Of a stretch of 43,612 nucleotides of DNA, positions 1 through 8,573 are shown in pieces. How positions within the stretch are numbered: position 1 is the stretch's first letter; the number at the start of each line of letters is the position of its first letter. Made by a program: the position numbers and the translations under genes. The stretch is from the NCBI GenBank assembly GCA_964577205.1, contig CAZNYG010000005.1, positions 1 through 43,612 on the forward strand, given 5' to 3'. The notes beneath the pieces are model-generated. The model saw nothing but the letters and a program-made list of their open reading frames with translations, was not told the DNA's origin and made no database searches. Source of the DNA: CAZNYG01 sp964577205. Lineage in GTDB: Bacteria; Elusimicrobiota; Endomicrobiia; Endomicrobiales; CAIRNS01.

Positions 1-1
1 G

Positions 2-1204
2 ATCCCCCCGATCGCCGCAATCTCCGCCTCGGACAAAGAGACCGGCAGCCCGATCGCCGATGTCATGGAAAAGGTGGGCAAGGACGGCTTCATCACCGTG
101 GAAGAAGGCAAATCCGCCGAAACGACCAAGGAACTGGTCGAAGGCATGCAGTTCGACCGCGGCTACATCTCCCCGTATTTCGTGACGGACGCGGAGCGTA
201 TGGAAGCGGTCCTTGAGAACGGCTACATCATCATCACCGATAAGAAGATCTCTTCCATGCAGGACCTTCTGCCGATACTTGAAAAAGTCGTGCAGACCGG
301 CAGGCCGTTCCTCATCATCGCGGAAGACATCGAAGGCGAAGCGCTGGCCACCCTCGTGGTCAACAAGATCCGCGGCACTCTTAAAGCCGTCGCCGTGAAG
401 GCGCCGGGATTCGGCGACCGCCGCAAAGAGATGCTCCAGGACATCGCCACGCTGACCGGAGGCACGGTCATCTCCGAAGAGACCGGCCTCAAACTGGAAA
501 AGGCGACGCTCGACATGCTCGGCCAGGCCAAGCGGATCGTGGTGGACAAAGAGAACAGCACGATCGTTTCCGGCCAGGGCGAAAAGAATGAGATCGAAAA
601 ACGCATCGCTCACATACGCAACCAGATCGAAGAGACCAAGTCGGATTATGATAAGGAAAAACTGCAGGAACGCCTGGCGAAACTCGTCGGCGGCGTTGCC
701 GTCATCTATGTCGGCGCGGCGACCGAGACCGAGATGAAGGCCCGGAAGTTCAAAGTGGAAGACGCCATGCACGCGACCCGCGCCGGTGTTGAAGAAGGCA
801 TCGTGGCCGGCGGCGGCGTAGCTCTTCTGCGCGCGCAGTCAGTGCTCGAAAAGGTGAAAGGCGATGATATGGACGAGCAGGTCGGCATCAACATCGTCCG
901 CCGCGCCCTTGAAGAGCCCATCCGCCAGATCGCGGAGAACGCGGGCCAGGAAGGTTCCATTGTGGTGGACAAAGTCCGGAGCTCCAAGGACGTGAGTTTC
1001 GGATACAATGCCGACAGCGGCGAGTATGTCGATATGCTAAAGGCCGGCATCGTCGATCCCGCGAAAGTGACCCGTTCCGCTCTGCAGAACGCGGCTTCCA
1101 TCGCCGGATTGCTGCTTACGACCGAAGTGCTTATCACGGATATCCCCGAAAAGAAGGACAAAGGCGGGATGCCCGGCGGCATGCCTCCGATGCCTGAGTA
1201 TTAA
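2..1204 (+). CDS. groEL: Chaperonin GroEL (60 kDa subunit), 5' part missing
   Basis: ATP-driven cytosolic folding chamber subunit, working as a double heptameric ring with GroES. The frame is open from base 2, so the N-terminal part (roughly 150 residues by comparison with E. coli GroEL) lies outside the window and about 400 residues are seen. Recognisable segments are the equatorial/intermediate stretch MEKVGKDGFITVEEGKS, the apical GFGDRRKEML and the equatorial AGGGVALLRA. The C-terminus ends in a short Gly/Met tail (GGMPGGMPPMPEY), a variant of the usual GGM repeats. The gene is followed by a word-repeat spacer and a strong hairpin that separate it from yggS. Identity is certain from the family signature; only the 5' end is missing. 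Confidence 0.97.
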   Translation: MPPIAAISASDKETGSPIADVMEKVGKDGFITVEEGKSAETTKELVEGMQFDRGYISPYFVTDAERMEAVLENGYIIITDKKISSMQDLLPILEKVVQTGRPFLIIAEDIEGEALATLVVNKIRGTLKAVAVKAPGFGDRRKEMLQDIATLTGGTVISEETGLKLEKATLDMLGQAKRIVVDKENSTIVSGQGEKNEIEKRIAHIRNQIEETKSDYDKEKLQERLAKLVGGVAVIYVGAATETEMKARKFKVEDAMHATRAGVEEGIVAGGGVALLRAQSVLEKVKGDDMDEQVGINIVRRALEEPIRQIAENAGQEGSIVVDKVRSSKDVSFGYNADSGEYVDMLKAGIVDPAKVTRSALQNAASIAGLLLTTEVLITDIPEKKDKGGMPGGMPPMPEY

Positions 1205-1207
1205 TAA

Positions 1208-1358
1208 TTGAGTGAGTAAGTGAGTTCGTCCCGCAATAAGCGGGACCAGTGAGTAAGTGAGTAAGGGAACAGCAAAGAAGAAATTCAGCGACAGTATTAA
1301 AAACGATGTTGTCCGTTGACGTTCCTTACTCACCTGCTCACTTGCTCGCTTACTGACT
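1208..1358. repeat. Imperfect inverted repeat built from GTGAGTAA words
   Basis: The spacer after groEL holds two left-hand blocks of AGTGAGTAAGTGAGT (about 1211-1226 and 1248-1262) and an inverted right arm at 1321-1353. The left-arm core AGTGAGTAAGG at about 1252-1265 is mirrored at 1321-1335. Between the two left blocks sits a perfect small hairpin, GTCCCGC-AATAA-GCGGGAC (1228-1246), which looks inserted between direct copies of the word. The same word family recurs in the spacers at 17841, 24229 and 32283. No protein coding is apparent. Confidence 0.75.
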
Positions 1359-1364
1359 TTACTT

Positions 1365-1404
1365 GAAGCCCCCGCATCCCGACTCATCGGGAAGCGGGGG
1401 CTTC
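1365..1404 (+). terminator. Strong hairpin, probable groEL terminator
   Basis: GAAGCCCCCGC (1365-1375) pairs with GCGGGGGCTTC (1394-1404), and an inner TCCCGA pairs with TCGGGA around a CTCA loop, giving 17 base pairs with one A-A mismatch. A short T-rich stretch (ACTTTTAG) follows. Its position between groEL and yggS fits a Rho-independent terminator. An ATG inside the hairpin (1363) opens the yggS frame, but translating the hairpin is unlikely. Confidence 0.75.
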
Positions 1405-1430
1405 ACTTTTAGCGGAAAATATGATATAAT
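1402..1430 (+). promoter_or_regulatory. Putative promoter of yggS-proC
   Basis: A perfect TATAAT -10 box lies at 1425-1430, with TTCACT (4 of 6 matches to TTGACA) at 1402-1407 and a 17-base spacer. The in-frame TTG start at 1441 is only 10 bases past the -10, so the transcript would have almost no leader. Confidence 0.55.
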
Positions 1431-1440
1431 ACAACGAGAT

Positions 1441-2130
1441 TTGAAAAAAATATATGATTCCATCACCGCTGTCAGAGAAAAAATAGGGCGTGCCGCGCGG
1501 TCGCGGGGACGACGGGAAACTGATGTCACGCTTCTGGTAGTAACTAAAACGGTGCCCGCCGAACGCGTTGCCGAAGCCCTTGCCTGTGATGTCCATGATG
1601 TCGGCGAAAGCAGGATACAGGAAGCTGGCCCGAAGTTTTTACAGCTCGGGGAACGGTTGGGCGGGGTTCGAAGGCATCTTATAGGGCATCTGCAGACAAA
1701 TAAGGCCGGAAAAGCCGTTGAGTTGTTCGATATCATACAGTCGCTGGACAGCATACGCCTGGCGCGGGAGTTGGACCGGCAGGCGGCCAAACGGGGAAAA
1801 GTGCAGGAATGCCTGCTCGAGATCAAGGTGTCTCCCGAAGAATCAAAATGCGGTATCGCGCCGGAAGAAGCCGGCGCTCTTTTACGTGAATGCCGGGCGC
1901 TGCGGAATATCAGGATCCTGGGGATCATGGCGATGGCTCCCTATTCCGAAGACCCTGAACGGTCAAGGCCTTTTTTCCGCCGGGCGCGCGAAGTGTTCGA
2001 AGAACTGAAAGTTTTGGCTGGCCCTGAATTCTCTCAAATGTCGATGGGCATGTCGCACGATTTTGACATAGCGCTTCAGGAAGGCGCGACGATGGTCCGT
2101 ATCGGCAGCGGCATATTCGGTGAACGATGA
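1441..2130 (+). CDS. yggS: YggS-type pyridoxal phosphate homeostasis protein
   Basis: PLP-binding fold-type III TIM-barrel protein of the YggS/PLPBP family, which buffers cytosolic PLP and affects amino-acid balance. Seen: LLVVTKT with the PLP lysine at residue 36 when counted from TTG 1441 (the position known in E. coli YggS), HLIGHLQTNK, and C-terminal MSMGMSHDF and VRIGSGIFG. The frame extends back to ATG 1363, but that start would translate the terminator hairpin and lies upstream of a good -10 box, so the TTG at 1441 (229 residues, normal family length) is preferred. The stop overlaps the proC ATG, and yggS-proC pairing is common in bacteria. Confidence 0.93.
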   Translation: MKKIYDSITAVREKIGRAARSRGRRETDVTLLVVTKTVPAERVAEALACDVHDVGESRIQEAGPKFLQLGERLGGVRRHLIGHLQTNKAGKAVELFDIIQSLDSIRLARELDRQAAKRGKVQECLLEIKVSPEESKCGIAPEEAGALLRECRALRNIRILGIMAMAPYSEDPERSRPFFRRAREVFEELKVLAGPEFSQMSMGMSHDFDIALQEGATMVRIGSGIFGER

Positions 2131-2960
2131 AAAAGAAACAGTTGCCTCTCAAAAAAACAATAGCGTTCCTGGGCGGCGGCAATATGGCCGAGGCCCTGAT
2201 AAAAGGCATGGCCGACAGCGGCCTCGTGTCGCCCGCTCGTATCGTAGCCGCTGATATCAGGCCCGAACGCCGTGCATATCTTTCACGGACTTACCGGATC
2301 AAAACCCGCGAAAGCAATCCGGAGGCGGTCCGCGCCTCAGATGTCATTTTTATAGCCGTAAAACCGCAGCAGATAGAAGGCCTTCTGCGGGAGATCGGCC
2401 ATTTTGTGTCCCCGCGCCAGCTGGTCATTTCGATTGCCGCGGGGATAACCAGCGGTTATATCGAGCATTTTCTGCCCCGCCGCACAGCGGTTGTGAGAGC
2501 CATGCCGAATACCCCGGCGCTTATCGGCCAGGGAGCCATCGGCATCGCAAAGGGGAAGCATGTTCCTTCGGCGCGGTTCTCGATCGCGAAAAAGCTGTTT
2601 GAGGCCTCGGGTGCGGTGGCCGAATTCGCGGAAAAGGATATCGATGCCGTCACTGCCTTGTCTGGTTCAGGGCCCGCCTACGTGTTCTATCTGGCGGAAG
2701 CCATGGTTGAATCGGGAGTCGGCATGGGCCTTAAAAGGCTCGTCGCGGAAGCCCTCGTCGCGAAGACTATTCTCGGCGCCGGCATGATGCTGGCAAGCCC
2801 GGGAAAAAGCCGGACGGCGTCTGAATTGCGACGCAAAGTGACATCACCCGGCGGGACGACTGAGGCGGCTATCAGTCATCTCGAGAAGAAAAAATGGGCT
2901 GCTGTTTTTGCCGATGCCCTTGCCCGGGCGAAGGAACGTTCTCACGAGTTAAGCAGATAG
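2127..2960 (+). CDS. proC: Pyrroline-5-carboxylate reductase
   Basis: NAD(P)H-dependent reduction of 1-pyrroline-5-carboxylate to L-proline, the last step of proline synthesis, in the cytosol. The protein is 277 residues, the usual length. The N-terminal Rossmann motif FLGGGNMAEAL is at residues 13-23, followed by AVKPQQ, VRAMPNTPA and the C-terminal dimer/catalytic segment ALSGSGPAYV and TSPGGTTE. The ATG overlaps the yggS stop (ATGA), indicating translational coupling. A 150-base spacer follows before yggU. It contains no convincing gene, only a small hairpin around 2995-3025. Confidence 0.96.
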   Translation: MKKKQLPLKKTIAFLGGGNMAEALIKGMADSGLVSPARIVAADIRPERRAYLSRTYRIKTRESNPEAVRASDVIFIAVKPQQIEGLLREIGHFVSPRQLVISIAAGITSGYIEHFLPRRTAVVRAMPNTPALIGQGAIGIAKGKHVPSARFSIAKKLFEASGAVAEFAEKDIDAVTALSGSGPAYVFYLAEAMVESGVGMGLKRLVAEALVAKTILGAGMMLASPGKSRTASELRRKVTSPGGTTEAAISHLEKKKWAAVFADALARAKERSHELSR

Positions 2961-3113
2961 GCTGATGTGACCGGACGGGGGATTCACTTGTTTCGGCAGG
3001 GAACGGAGGATTTCCGTGCCTGTCTTGCCCGAATACACCACGAACGGGGCCTGCTGTCTACGACGGTGCCGTATCCCGTTGTCGCGGCGCGCGTCCCGGA
3101 GGGGATGAACTTT

Positions 3114-3377
3114 ATGATGATTAAAGTTCGCGTTATACCGAACGCAAAGCGCAATGAAGTGGTCAGCAGGATCGGTTCGATCCTGAGGGTCAAGATACAT
3201 GCGCCCGCAGTTGAGGGAAAAGCCAACGAAGAGCTGTGCGATTTCCTGGCTGATTTCTTTGAGGTCAAACGGTCCATGATATTTTTGCGCAAGGGTGAAC
3301 GCGGCCGGGAAAAGACGATCGAAGTCTGCGGCCGCAGCGAAGAAGAACTGGACGAAGTCCTGGAAACCATTCCCTGA
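3114..3377 (+). CDS. yggU: YggU / UPF0235 (DUF167) family protein
   Basis: Small alpha/beta protein of the DUF167 family, function unknown, typically found beside yggS and proC as here. Seen: IKVRVIPNAKRNEV at the N-terminus and the family hallmark APAVEGKANEEL in the middle. The length of 87 residues fits the family. The frame opens earlier (GTG 2967), but the upstream 50 codons do not resemble the family. A purine-rich GGAGG at 3098-3102 suits the ATGs at 3114 or 3117, while ATG 3105 is too close to it. The start is therefore uncertain by a few codons. Confidence 0.85.
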   Translation: MMIKVRVIPNAKRNEVVSRIGSILRVKIHAPAVEGKANEELCDFLADFFEVKRSMIFLRKGERGREKTIEVCGRSEEELDEVLETIP

Positions 3378-3389
3378 CGCCTTCCCCGG

Positions 3390-4421
3390 ATGAATAAAAC
3401 CCTCTTCTGGAAGAACCGGCGGCTGTTCATCCTTGACCAGCTGCTTTTGCCCGAACGTGCGCGTTACGTCCAATGCCGTTCATGCCGGCAGGCCGCTGAT
3501 GCCATACGCTCGATGGTGGTGCGCGGAGCGCCGGCGATAGGCGTGACGGCAGCCTACGGCGCCGCTCTCGCGGCGGGTGAAAAGAGATTCCGTTCGGGCA
3601 GTGAAGCGCGGGAATATATAGAGCGCGGCATCGCCGTCCTCGCTGCGACGCGCCCCACGGCGGTCAACCTTTTCTGGGCCCTGGAGCGCGTGAAACGCGT
3701 GATGGCCGCGGCGGCAAGCACTCCTTCCGGCATCCGCACCGCGCTTGAGCGCGAAGCGAAGGCGATGTACGATGAGGATATCCGCGTCAACCGCGCGATC
3801 GGCGCCCACGGCGCCCGGCTGCTTAAGAAAAACACCGTCGTGCTGACGCACTGCAACGCGGGCGCCCTGGCGACGGCGGGATTCGGCACGGCCCTCGGGG
3901 TCGTTCGGGCGGCCAGCAGCCTCGGCAGGATCCGGCTGGTGTTCGTGGACGAAACGCGCCCCTATCTTCAGGGAGCGCGCCTCACCGCCTGGGAACTGCA
4001 GCAGGAAAAGATCCCGTACGTTCTTATCACCGACAGTATGGCCGGGCACTTCATGAAGGCCGGCGGCATCGGCGCGGTCATAGTCGGCGCGGACCGCATC
4101 GCCGCCAACGGGGACACCGCGAACAAGATCGGCACTTATTCGCTGTCCGTCCTCGCGCGTTACCATCATATCCCTTTTTACGTCGCGGCGCCGTGTTCGA
4201 CCGTAGACCTGCGGACGAAAACGGGCGCTGAAATCGTCATAGAAGAACGGCCCTCGCGCGAAGTGACCGAAGTGCGCGGAGTGCGCATCGCGCCCCGGGG
4301 CGCGCGGGCGCTGCATCCAGGTTTCGACGTGACTCCGGCGGAAAACATCACCGCGATCATTACCGAGCGGGGCGTTTTTCCTCCCCATGAGATCGGGCGA
4401 ATTAATTTTAAAAGGAAGTAA
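3390..4421 (+). CDS. mtnA: S-methyl-5-thioribose-1-phosphate isomerase
   Basis: Isomerises 5-methylthioribose-1-phosphate to methylthioribulose-1-phosphate in methionine salvage; related to eIF2B subunits. Seen: SMVVRGAPAIGV near residue 41, the catalytic cysteine in LTHCNAGALAT (Cys155), the catalytic aspartate in VGADRIAANGD (Asp235), and NKIGTY. Length 343 is typical. It follows yggU by 12 bases and its end overlaps an alternative upstream ileS start. No other salvage gene (mtnK, mtnB, mtnC) is in the window, so its partners must lie elsewhere. Some lineages use this family with ribose-1,5-bisphosphate, but the sequence here looks like true MtnA. Confidence 0.92.
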   Translation: MNKTLFWKNRRLFILDQLLLPERARYVQCRSCRQAADAIRSMVVRGAPAIGVTAAYGAALAAGEKRFRSGSEAREYIERGIAVLAATRPTAVNLFWALERVKRVMAAAASTPSGIRTALEREAKAMYDEDIRVNRAIGAHGARLLKKNTVVLTHCNAGALATAGFGTALGVVRAASSLGRIRLVFVDETRPYLQGARLTAWELQQEKIPYVLITDSMAGHFMKAGGIGAVIVGADRIAANGDTANKIGTYSLSVLARYHHIPFYVAAPCSTVDLRTKTGAEIVIEERPSREVTEVRGVRIAPRGARALHPGFDVTPAENITAIITERGVFPPHEIGRINFKRK

Positions 4422-4428
4422 TTCAACA

Positions 4429-7227
4429 ATGGAAAAAGACCGGAAGGACTACTCTAAGACCGTTAATCTGCCGCAGACCGGTTTCCCGATGAAGGCCAGC
4501 CTGCCGCAGAGGGAACCGCAATATCTCACGGCCTGGGAAGAACAGTCTGTCTACGCGAAGGTACAGGCGAAGAATAACGGGAAAAAGAAGTTCATTCTGC
4601 ACGACGGCCCGCCGTATGCCAACGGGCACATCCATCTGGGCACGTCGCTCAACAAGATACTGAAGGATTTCATCGTAAAATACAAGTCGATGTCCGGCCA
4701 TGATGCCCCCTATACTCCCGGCTGGGACTGTCACGGGCTGCCGATCGAACAGCAGGCCATGAAAGAAATGAAGGTGGACAAGCACAAAGTATCCCGTGTC
4801 GAGTTTCGCCGTCAGGCCGCCGCTTTCGCCCGCAAATTCATCGACATACAGCGTCAGGAGTTCAAGCGCCTAGGCGTCCTCGGCGACTGGGAAAAACCCT
4901 ATCTGACGCTCGATCCGAAATACGAGTCTACAATCGTCAAAGTCTTCGGACAGCTGGCGGAAAAAGGGTACATCTACCGTTCCAAGAAACCCGTCTACTG
5001 GTGCCCCACCTGCGAGACGGCCCTGGCCGATGCCGAGGTGGAATACGCCGATCATATATCCCATTCCGTGTACGTGAAATTCGCCGTTGTCCGGTATCCC
5101 GAAGCAATGAAAGGGGAACCCGGCGCGTCGGTACTGATCTGGACGACGACCCCCTGGACCCTTCCCGCCAACGTCGCGCTGGCATTCCAGCCGCGGGCGG
5201 AGTATGTCAGCGCCGTGCTTGAACTGCCGAACGGGAGAACGGAAAACCTGATCCTTGCCAAACGGCTGCTGCCGTCCGTCGCGGAAAAACTGAGCGCCCG
5301 TACCTTTACCGTGAAAAAAGAGTTTCCGGGCACCGCGCTGGAAGGGATCGTCTGCCGCAATCCCCTGGTGGACCGCGAATCAAAAGGCATACTTGCCGAT
5401 TATGTCAGCCTTGACGACGGAACGGGCGTGGTGCACATCGCTCCGGGCCACGGACAGGAAGACTATCAGGCGGGCCTGAAATACGATCTGCCCATCATTT
5501 CACCGGTGGACGACCGCGGCATTTTCACGGACGAAGTCCCCGAATTCGCCGGCCACAAGGTCCTCGCCGCCAATCCTCTTATCGTAGAAAAACTGACCGC
5601 CGTCGGCAGCCTCCTGCACGAGGAAAAACTGACCCATTCCTATCCTCACTGCTGGCGCTGCAAACGCCCGATCATCTTCCGCGCGACGCCGCAATGGTTC
5701 ATGAGCGTCGAGCATGACGGCCTCCGCGCAGCGATGCTCGATACCGTCAAAAAAGTGCAATGGATACCGTCGTACGGGGAAAACCGCATCGCCGGCATGG
5801 TCGACGTGCGCCCGGACTGGTGCCTCAGCCGCCAGCGGCTCTGGGGCGTGCCGATCCCGGTATTTTACTGCTCATCCTGCGGAGAGCCGTTGCTCGACGG
5901 GAAGGTCATCGGGCATATCGCCGGGCTGTTCGCGGAGCACGGGTCGGACTACTGGTTCGAAAGAACGCCCGCGGAACTGCTCGCTCCGCTGTCCGTCGCC
6001 TGCAAAAAATGCGGGGGGGCGGAATTCAGGAAGGAAGAAGATATCCTCGATGTCTGGTTCGATTCCGGCGTGTCGTCCGAAGCCGTCCTCGCGAGCGGGA
6101 ATTTTCCCGCCCTGCGCTGGCCGGCCGACATGTACCTTGAAGGCAGCGACCAGCATCGCGGCTGGTTCCAGACGTCCCTGATACCGGCGGTCGCCCTTCA
6201 CGGCGGAGCCCCTTACAAGACGGTACTCACGCACGGATTTGTCGTCGATGGTGAAGGCAAAAAGATGTCCAAGTCCATCGGGAATACGATCGCTCCCCAG
6301 CAGATCATCGACCAGTACGGCGCCGACATCCTCAGGTTGTGGGCCGCGACGAGCGACTACCGCGAGGACATCCGCGTTTCGACGGAGATCCTCAAAGGGC
6401 TGACCGACGCGTACCGCAAGATACGCAACACGCTGCGGTTCCTGCTCGGCAATACGTTCGACTTCGCGCCCGGCCGGGATACAGTCAGTCACAAGGACCT
6501 CAGGGAGATCGACCGCTATGCCCTGGACCGCCTCTGCGAACTTACCGGCCAGGTGACGACGGCGTACGATTCGTATGAGTTCCATAAGGCAGCGGTCGCC
6601 ATCAATACGTTCTGCACGGTTTTTCTGAGCGGTTTCTACCTTGACGCGCAGAAGGATACCCTTTACTGCGCGGCGCCCGGGTCGGCCGAAAGGCGCAGCG
6701 CGCAGACGGCGCTGTGGCATGTCTGTTCGGCGCTGACGAGGATGCTCGCGCCCATACTGTCTTTTACCGCGGAAGAATGCTGGCAGGAACTCCGTCGAAT
6801 GGATCCGTCGCTTGCCGCTTCCGTGTTCCTCGCAGATTTTCCCGCGGCCGAAGAAAACCATCGCCTGGCGGAAGTCGCTCTCGAGAAATGGCGCAAGCTG
6901 CTGGCTATCCGTGAAACGGCCCTGCAGGAATTTGAAAAACTGCGCCGGGACAAAAAGATCGGATCCAACCTTGAAGCCTCGGTCGAAATACTCTATGACG
7001 CGGAAGACGCGGTGGCCGTCGAAGACCGCGGGCTTCTCAGCATGGCGCTGGGAACGTGGGACGTGACGGTCGCGAAGAATGCCGATCCGGGGAGCATGCG
7101 CGCGGGGACAAAAGTGACCGCGCGGGGCGCTTCGGACCACGGAAAATGCGCCCGCTGCTGGCGCCACACCGAAGATACCGACGCTGCCACGTGCCTGTGC
7201 GCGCGGTGCCGGGACGTGATCGCATGA
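4429..7227 (+). CDS. ileS: Isoleucyl-tRNA synthetase
   Basis: Class Ia aminoacyl-tRNA synthetase charging tRNA-Ile, with an editing domain against valine. Seen: PPYANGHIHLGTSLNK near residues 61-76, a HIGH signature in which the last His is Thr, as occurs in other IleRS; the CP1 editing insert with WTTTPWTLPANV; KMSKS near residue 611; and a C-terminal zinc finger with CARCWRH and CARC. The length of 932 is normal for the bacterial type. ATG 4429 is preferred over ATG 4387 because AAAGGAAG lies 10 bases upstream and the earlier start would overlap mtnA. The stop overlaps the lspA ATG. Confidence 0.97.
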   Translation: MEKDRKDYSKTVNLPQTGFPMKASLPQREPQYLTAWEEQSVYAKVQAKNNGKKKFILHDGPPYANGHIHLGTSLNKILKDFIVKYKSMSGHDAPYTPGWDCHGLPIEQQAMKEMKVDKHKVSRVEFRRQAAAFARKFIDIQRQEFKRLGVLGDWEKPYLTLDPKYESTIVKVFGQLAEKGYIYRSKKPVYWCPTCETALADAEVEYADHISHSVYVKFAVVRYPEAMKGEPGASVLIWTTTPWTLPANVALAFQPRAEYVSAVLELPNGRTENLILAKRLLPSVAEKLSARTFTVKKEFPGTALEGIVCRNPLVDRESKGILADYVSLDDGTGVVHIAPGHGQEDYQAGLKYDLPIISPVDDRGIFTDEVPEFAGHKVLAANPLIVEKLTAVGSLLHEEKLTHSYPHCWRCKRPIIFRATPQWFMSVEHDGLRAAMLDTVKKVQWIPSYGENRIAGMVDVRPDWCLSRQRLWGVPIPVFYCSSCGEPLLDGKVIGHIAGLFAEHGSDYWFERTPAELLAPLSVACKKCGGAEFRKEEDILDVWFDSGVSSEAVLASGNFPALRWPADMYLEGSDQHRGWFQTSLIPAVALHGGAPYKTVLTHGFVVDGEGKKMSKSIGNTIAPQQIIDQYGADILRLWAATSDYREDIRVSTEILKGLTDAYRKIRNTLRFLLGNTFDFAPGRDTVSHKDLREIDRYALDRLCELTGQVTTAYDSYEFHKAAVAINTFCTVFLSGFYLDAQKDTLYCAAPGSAERRSAQTALWHVCSALTRMLAPILSFTAEECWQELRRMDPSLAASVFLADFPAAEENHRLAEVALEKWRKLLAIRETALQEFEKLRRDKKIGSNLEASVEILYDAEDAVAVEDRGLLSMALGTWDVTVAKNADPGSMRAGTKVTARGASDHGKCARCWRHTEDTDAATCLCARCRDVIA

Positions 7228-7700
7228 ATCGCCCGCGGGCCGCGGATGTTCACCTGATGCTTATGGCCGGGATCCTGGTCGCTGTCGATCAGGCGGCGAA
7301 ATATCTGGTGCGCGCGCGGTTCTTTCCGGGCGAGACTTTTTCGCTGACGCCTTTCCTGCATCTGACCTATCTCACGAACACCGGTGTCGCCTTCAGCATG
7401 TTCCAGGGAAAGAACCTTCTGTTCGCGGGCCTGGGTCTTGTCGCTGTCGCCGTTTTCCTTCTCTGGTATTTCCGCAACCGCTCGTCCCTGACGGCTGCCG
7501 CGCGGACGGCTTTTTTTCTGATCATCGCGGGAGCGGTCGGCAACCTTATCGACCGTCTTGTCCACGGGCATGTCGTGGATTTCATCGATGTGGGCATTGG
7601 CCGTTATCACTGGCCTTCCTTCAATGTCGCCGATTCCTGTATCACGGTCGGAGGCGTAATGATAGCTCTGACGCTGCTGCGAACCAGCGAAAGAAAATAA
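7224..7700 (+). CDS. lspA: Lipoprotein signal peptidase II
   Basis: Membrane aspartyl protease that removes the signal peptide of diacylated prolipoproteins. 158 residues with four predicted membrane helices. Catalytic aspartates sit in the two family motifs: GNLIDRLVHGHVVDF (Asp119) and FNVADSCI (Asp137). ATG 7224 overlaps the ileS stop (ATGA), and ileS-lspA adjacency is widely conserved. Together with the next gene, lgt, it forms a lipoprotein-processing pair. A palindromic word-repeat spacer separates it from lgt. Confidence 0.96.
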   Translation: MNRPRAADVHLMLMAGILVAVDQAAKYLVRARFFPGETFSLTPFLHLTYLTNTGVAFSMFQGKNLLFAGLGLVAVAVFLLWYFRNRSSLTAAARTAFFLIIAGAVGNLIDRLVHGHVVDFIDVGIGRYHWPSFNVADSCITVGGVMIALTLLRTSERK

Positions 7701-7806
7701 GGCGTTCATTAGTTCATTGGTTAAATAGTTGCTTCTGTTCTGTTGCGCACGTGCCTGTCATTCTCGAATGGACTATTGAACAAATGAACCAATGAACGCC
7801 TTTGAG
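7697..7806. repeat. Imperfect inverted repeat of GTTCATT words between lspA and lgt
   Basis: The left arm begins AAGGCGTTCATTAGTTCATT at about 7699. The right arm, read on the other strand from about 7803, begins AAAGGCGTTCATTGGTTCAT. The arms stay similar for about 30 bases, ending in AATAGT on each side. The spacer fills nearly the whole gap between the two genes. Its words differ from the GTGAGTAA family, but the palindromic design is the same. Confidence 0.75.
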
Positions 7807-7811
7807 GTTTT

Positions 7812-8573
7812 ATGTTCCCGACATTGCTGCATATCGGCCCGATCACTATTCATACGTACGGAGTTTTTGTTGCGCTCGGTTTTCTCGCGGGGTTCCAGTA
7901 TCTTGTGCGCCGCGCCGTCCGCGAAGGCATCCCTGAAAAGCCTATTGTCGACCTGGTACTGTACGCGCTGATCGCGGGACTGGCCGGCGCGCGCCTCATG
8001 TACGTGCTTTTGAACCTGCCGTATTATCTCAGCGCTCCGCGCGAAATATTCGCGATATGGAGCGGCGGGCTCGTGTATTACGGCGGTTTCATCGCGGCCG
8101 CCCTTGTCGTCATTCTCCTTCCGGCACGCCGCAGAAAGCTGACTTTGTGGCCGCTGGCCGACCTGTTAGCTCCCGCTCTCGCGCTGGGCCACGCGCTCGG
8201 CCGCATCGGATGCTTTTTCGCGGGATGCTGTTACGGGGCTCCTTCGTCCGCGCCCTGGGCTGTCGTGTTCTCAAATCCTGAATCCTTTGCTCCCTGTCAT
8301 GTGCCGCTCCATCCCGTCCAGTTATATGAAGCGGCGGGTAACCTCGTTCTTTTCGCCGGGCTCGACCGGCTGAGCCGCCGCGCGCATCCGTCCGGCGCGG
8401 TATTTGCCTCGTATCTCGTCTTCTACGGGATCCTCAGGTTTGCCGTCGAACTGTTCCGCGGCGACGAGCGCGGCCAGTTGATCTTTTCTCTTTCCACCGG
8501 ACAAAGCTTTTCCCTCGCCGCGATCGCGGCGGGCATCCTGCTCTTCTTACTTCGGTACCGCCGCTATGACTGA
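7812..8573 (+). CDS. lgt: Prolipoprotein diacylglyceryl transferase
   Basis: Inner-membrane enzyme that transfers diacylglycerol from phosphatidylglycerol to the lipobox cysteine. 253 residues, with several membrane helices. Seen: IHTYGVFVALGF at the N-terminus, YYGGFIAA, the Lgt signature GHALGRIGCFFAGCCYG in the middle, HPVQLYEA, and the late helix ending in LLFLLRYRRY. A GAGG lies four bases before the ATG. The last eight bases overlap rluD. Pairs functionally with lspA just upstream. Confidence 0.96.
   Translation: MFPTLLHIGPITIHTYGVFVALGFLAGFQYLVRRAVREGIPEKPIVDLVLYALIAGLAGARLMYVLLNLPYYLSAPREIFAIWSGGLVYYGGFIAAALVVILLPARRRKLTLWPLADLLAPALALGHALGRIGCFFAGCCYGAPSSAPWAVVFSNPESFAPCHVPLHPVQLYEAAGNLVLFAGLDRLSRRAHPSGAVFASYLVFYGILRFAVELFRGDERGQLIFSLSTGQSFSLAAIAAGILLFLLRYRRYD

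Noticed and set aside
1363..1440. ATG 1363 as the yggS start
   Set aside because: It would translate the terminator hairpin and lies before the -10 box; TTG 1441 puts the PLP lysine at the family position 36.
3480..4388. Minus-strand open frame of 302 codons opposite mtnA
   Set aside because: Composition typical of an antisense shadow; mtnA on the other strand has all its catalytic motifs.
5872..7167. Minus-strand open frame of 431 codons opposite ileS
   Set aside because: Shadow of ileS with Arg/Pro/Gly-rich content and no recognisable domain.
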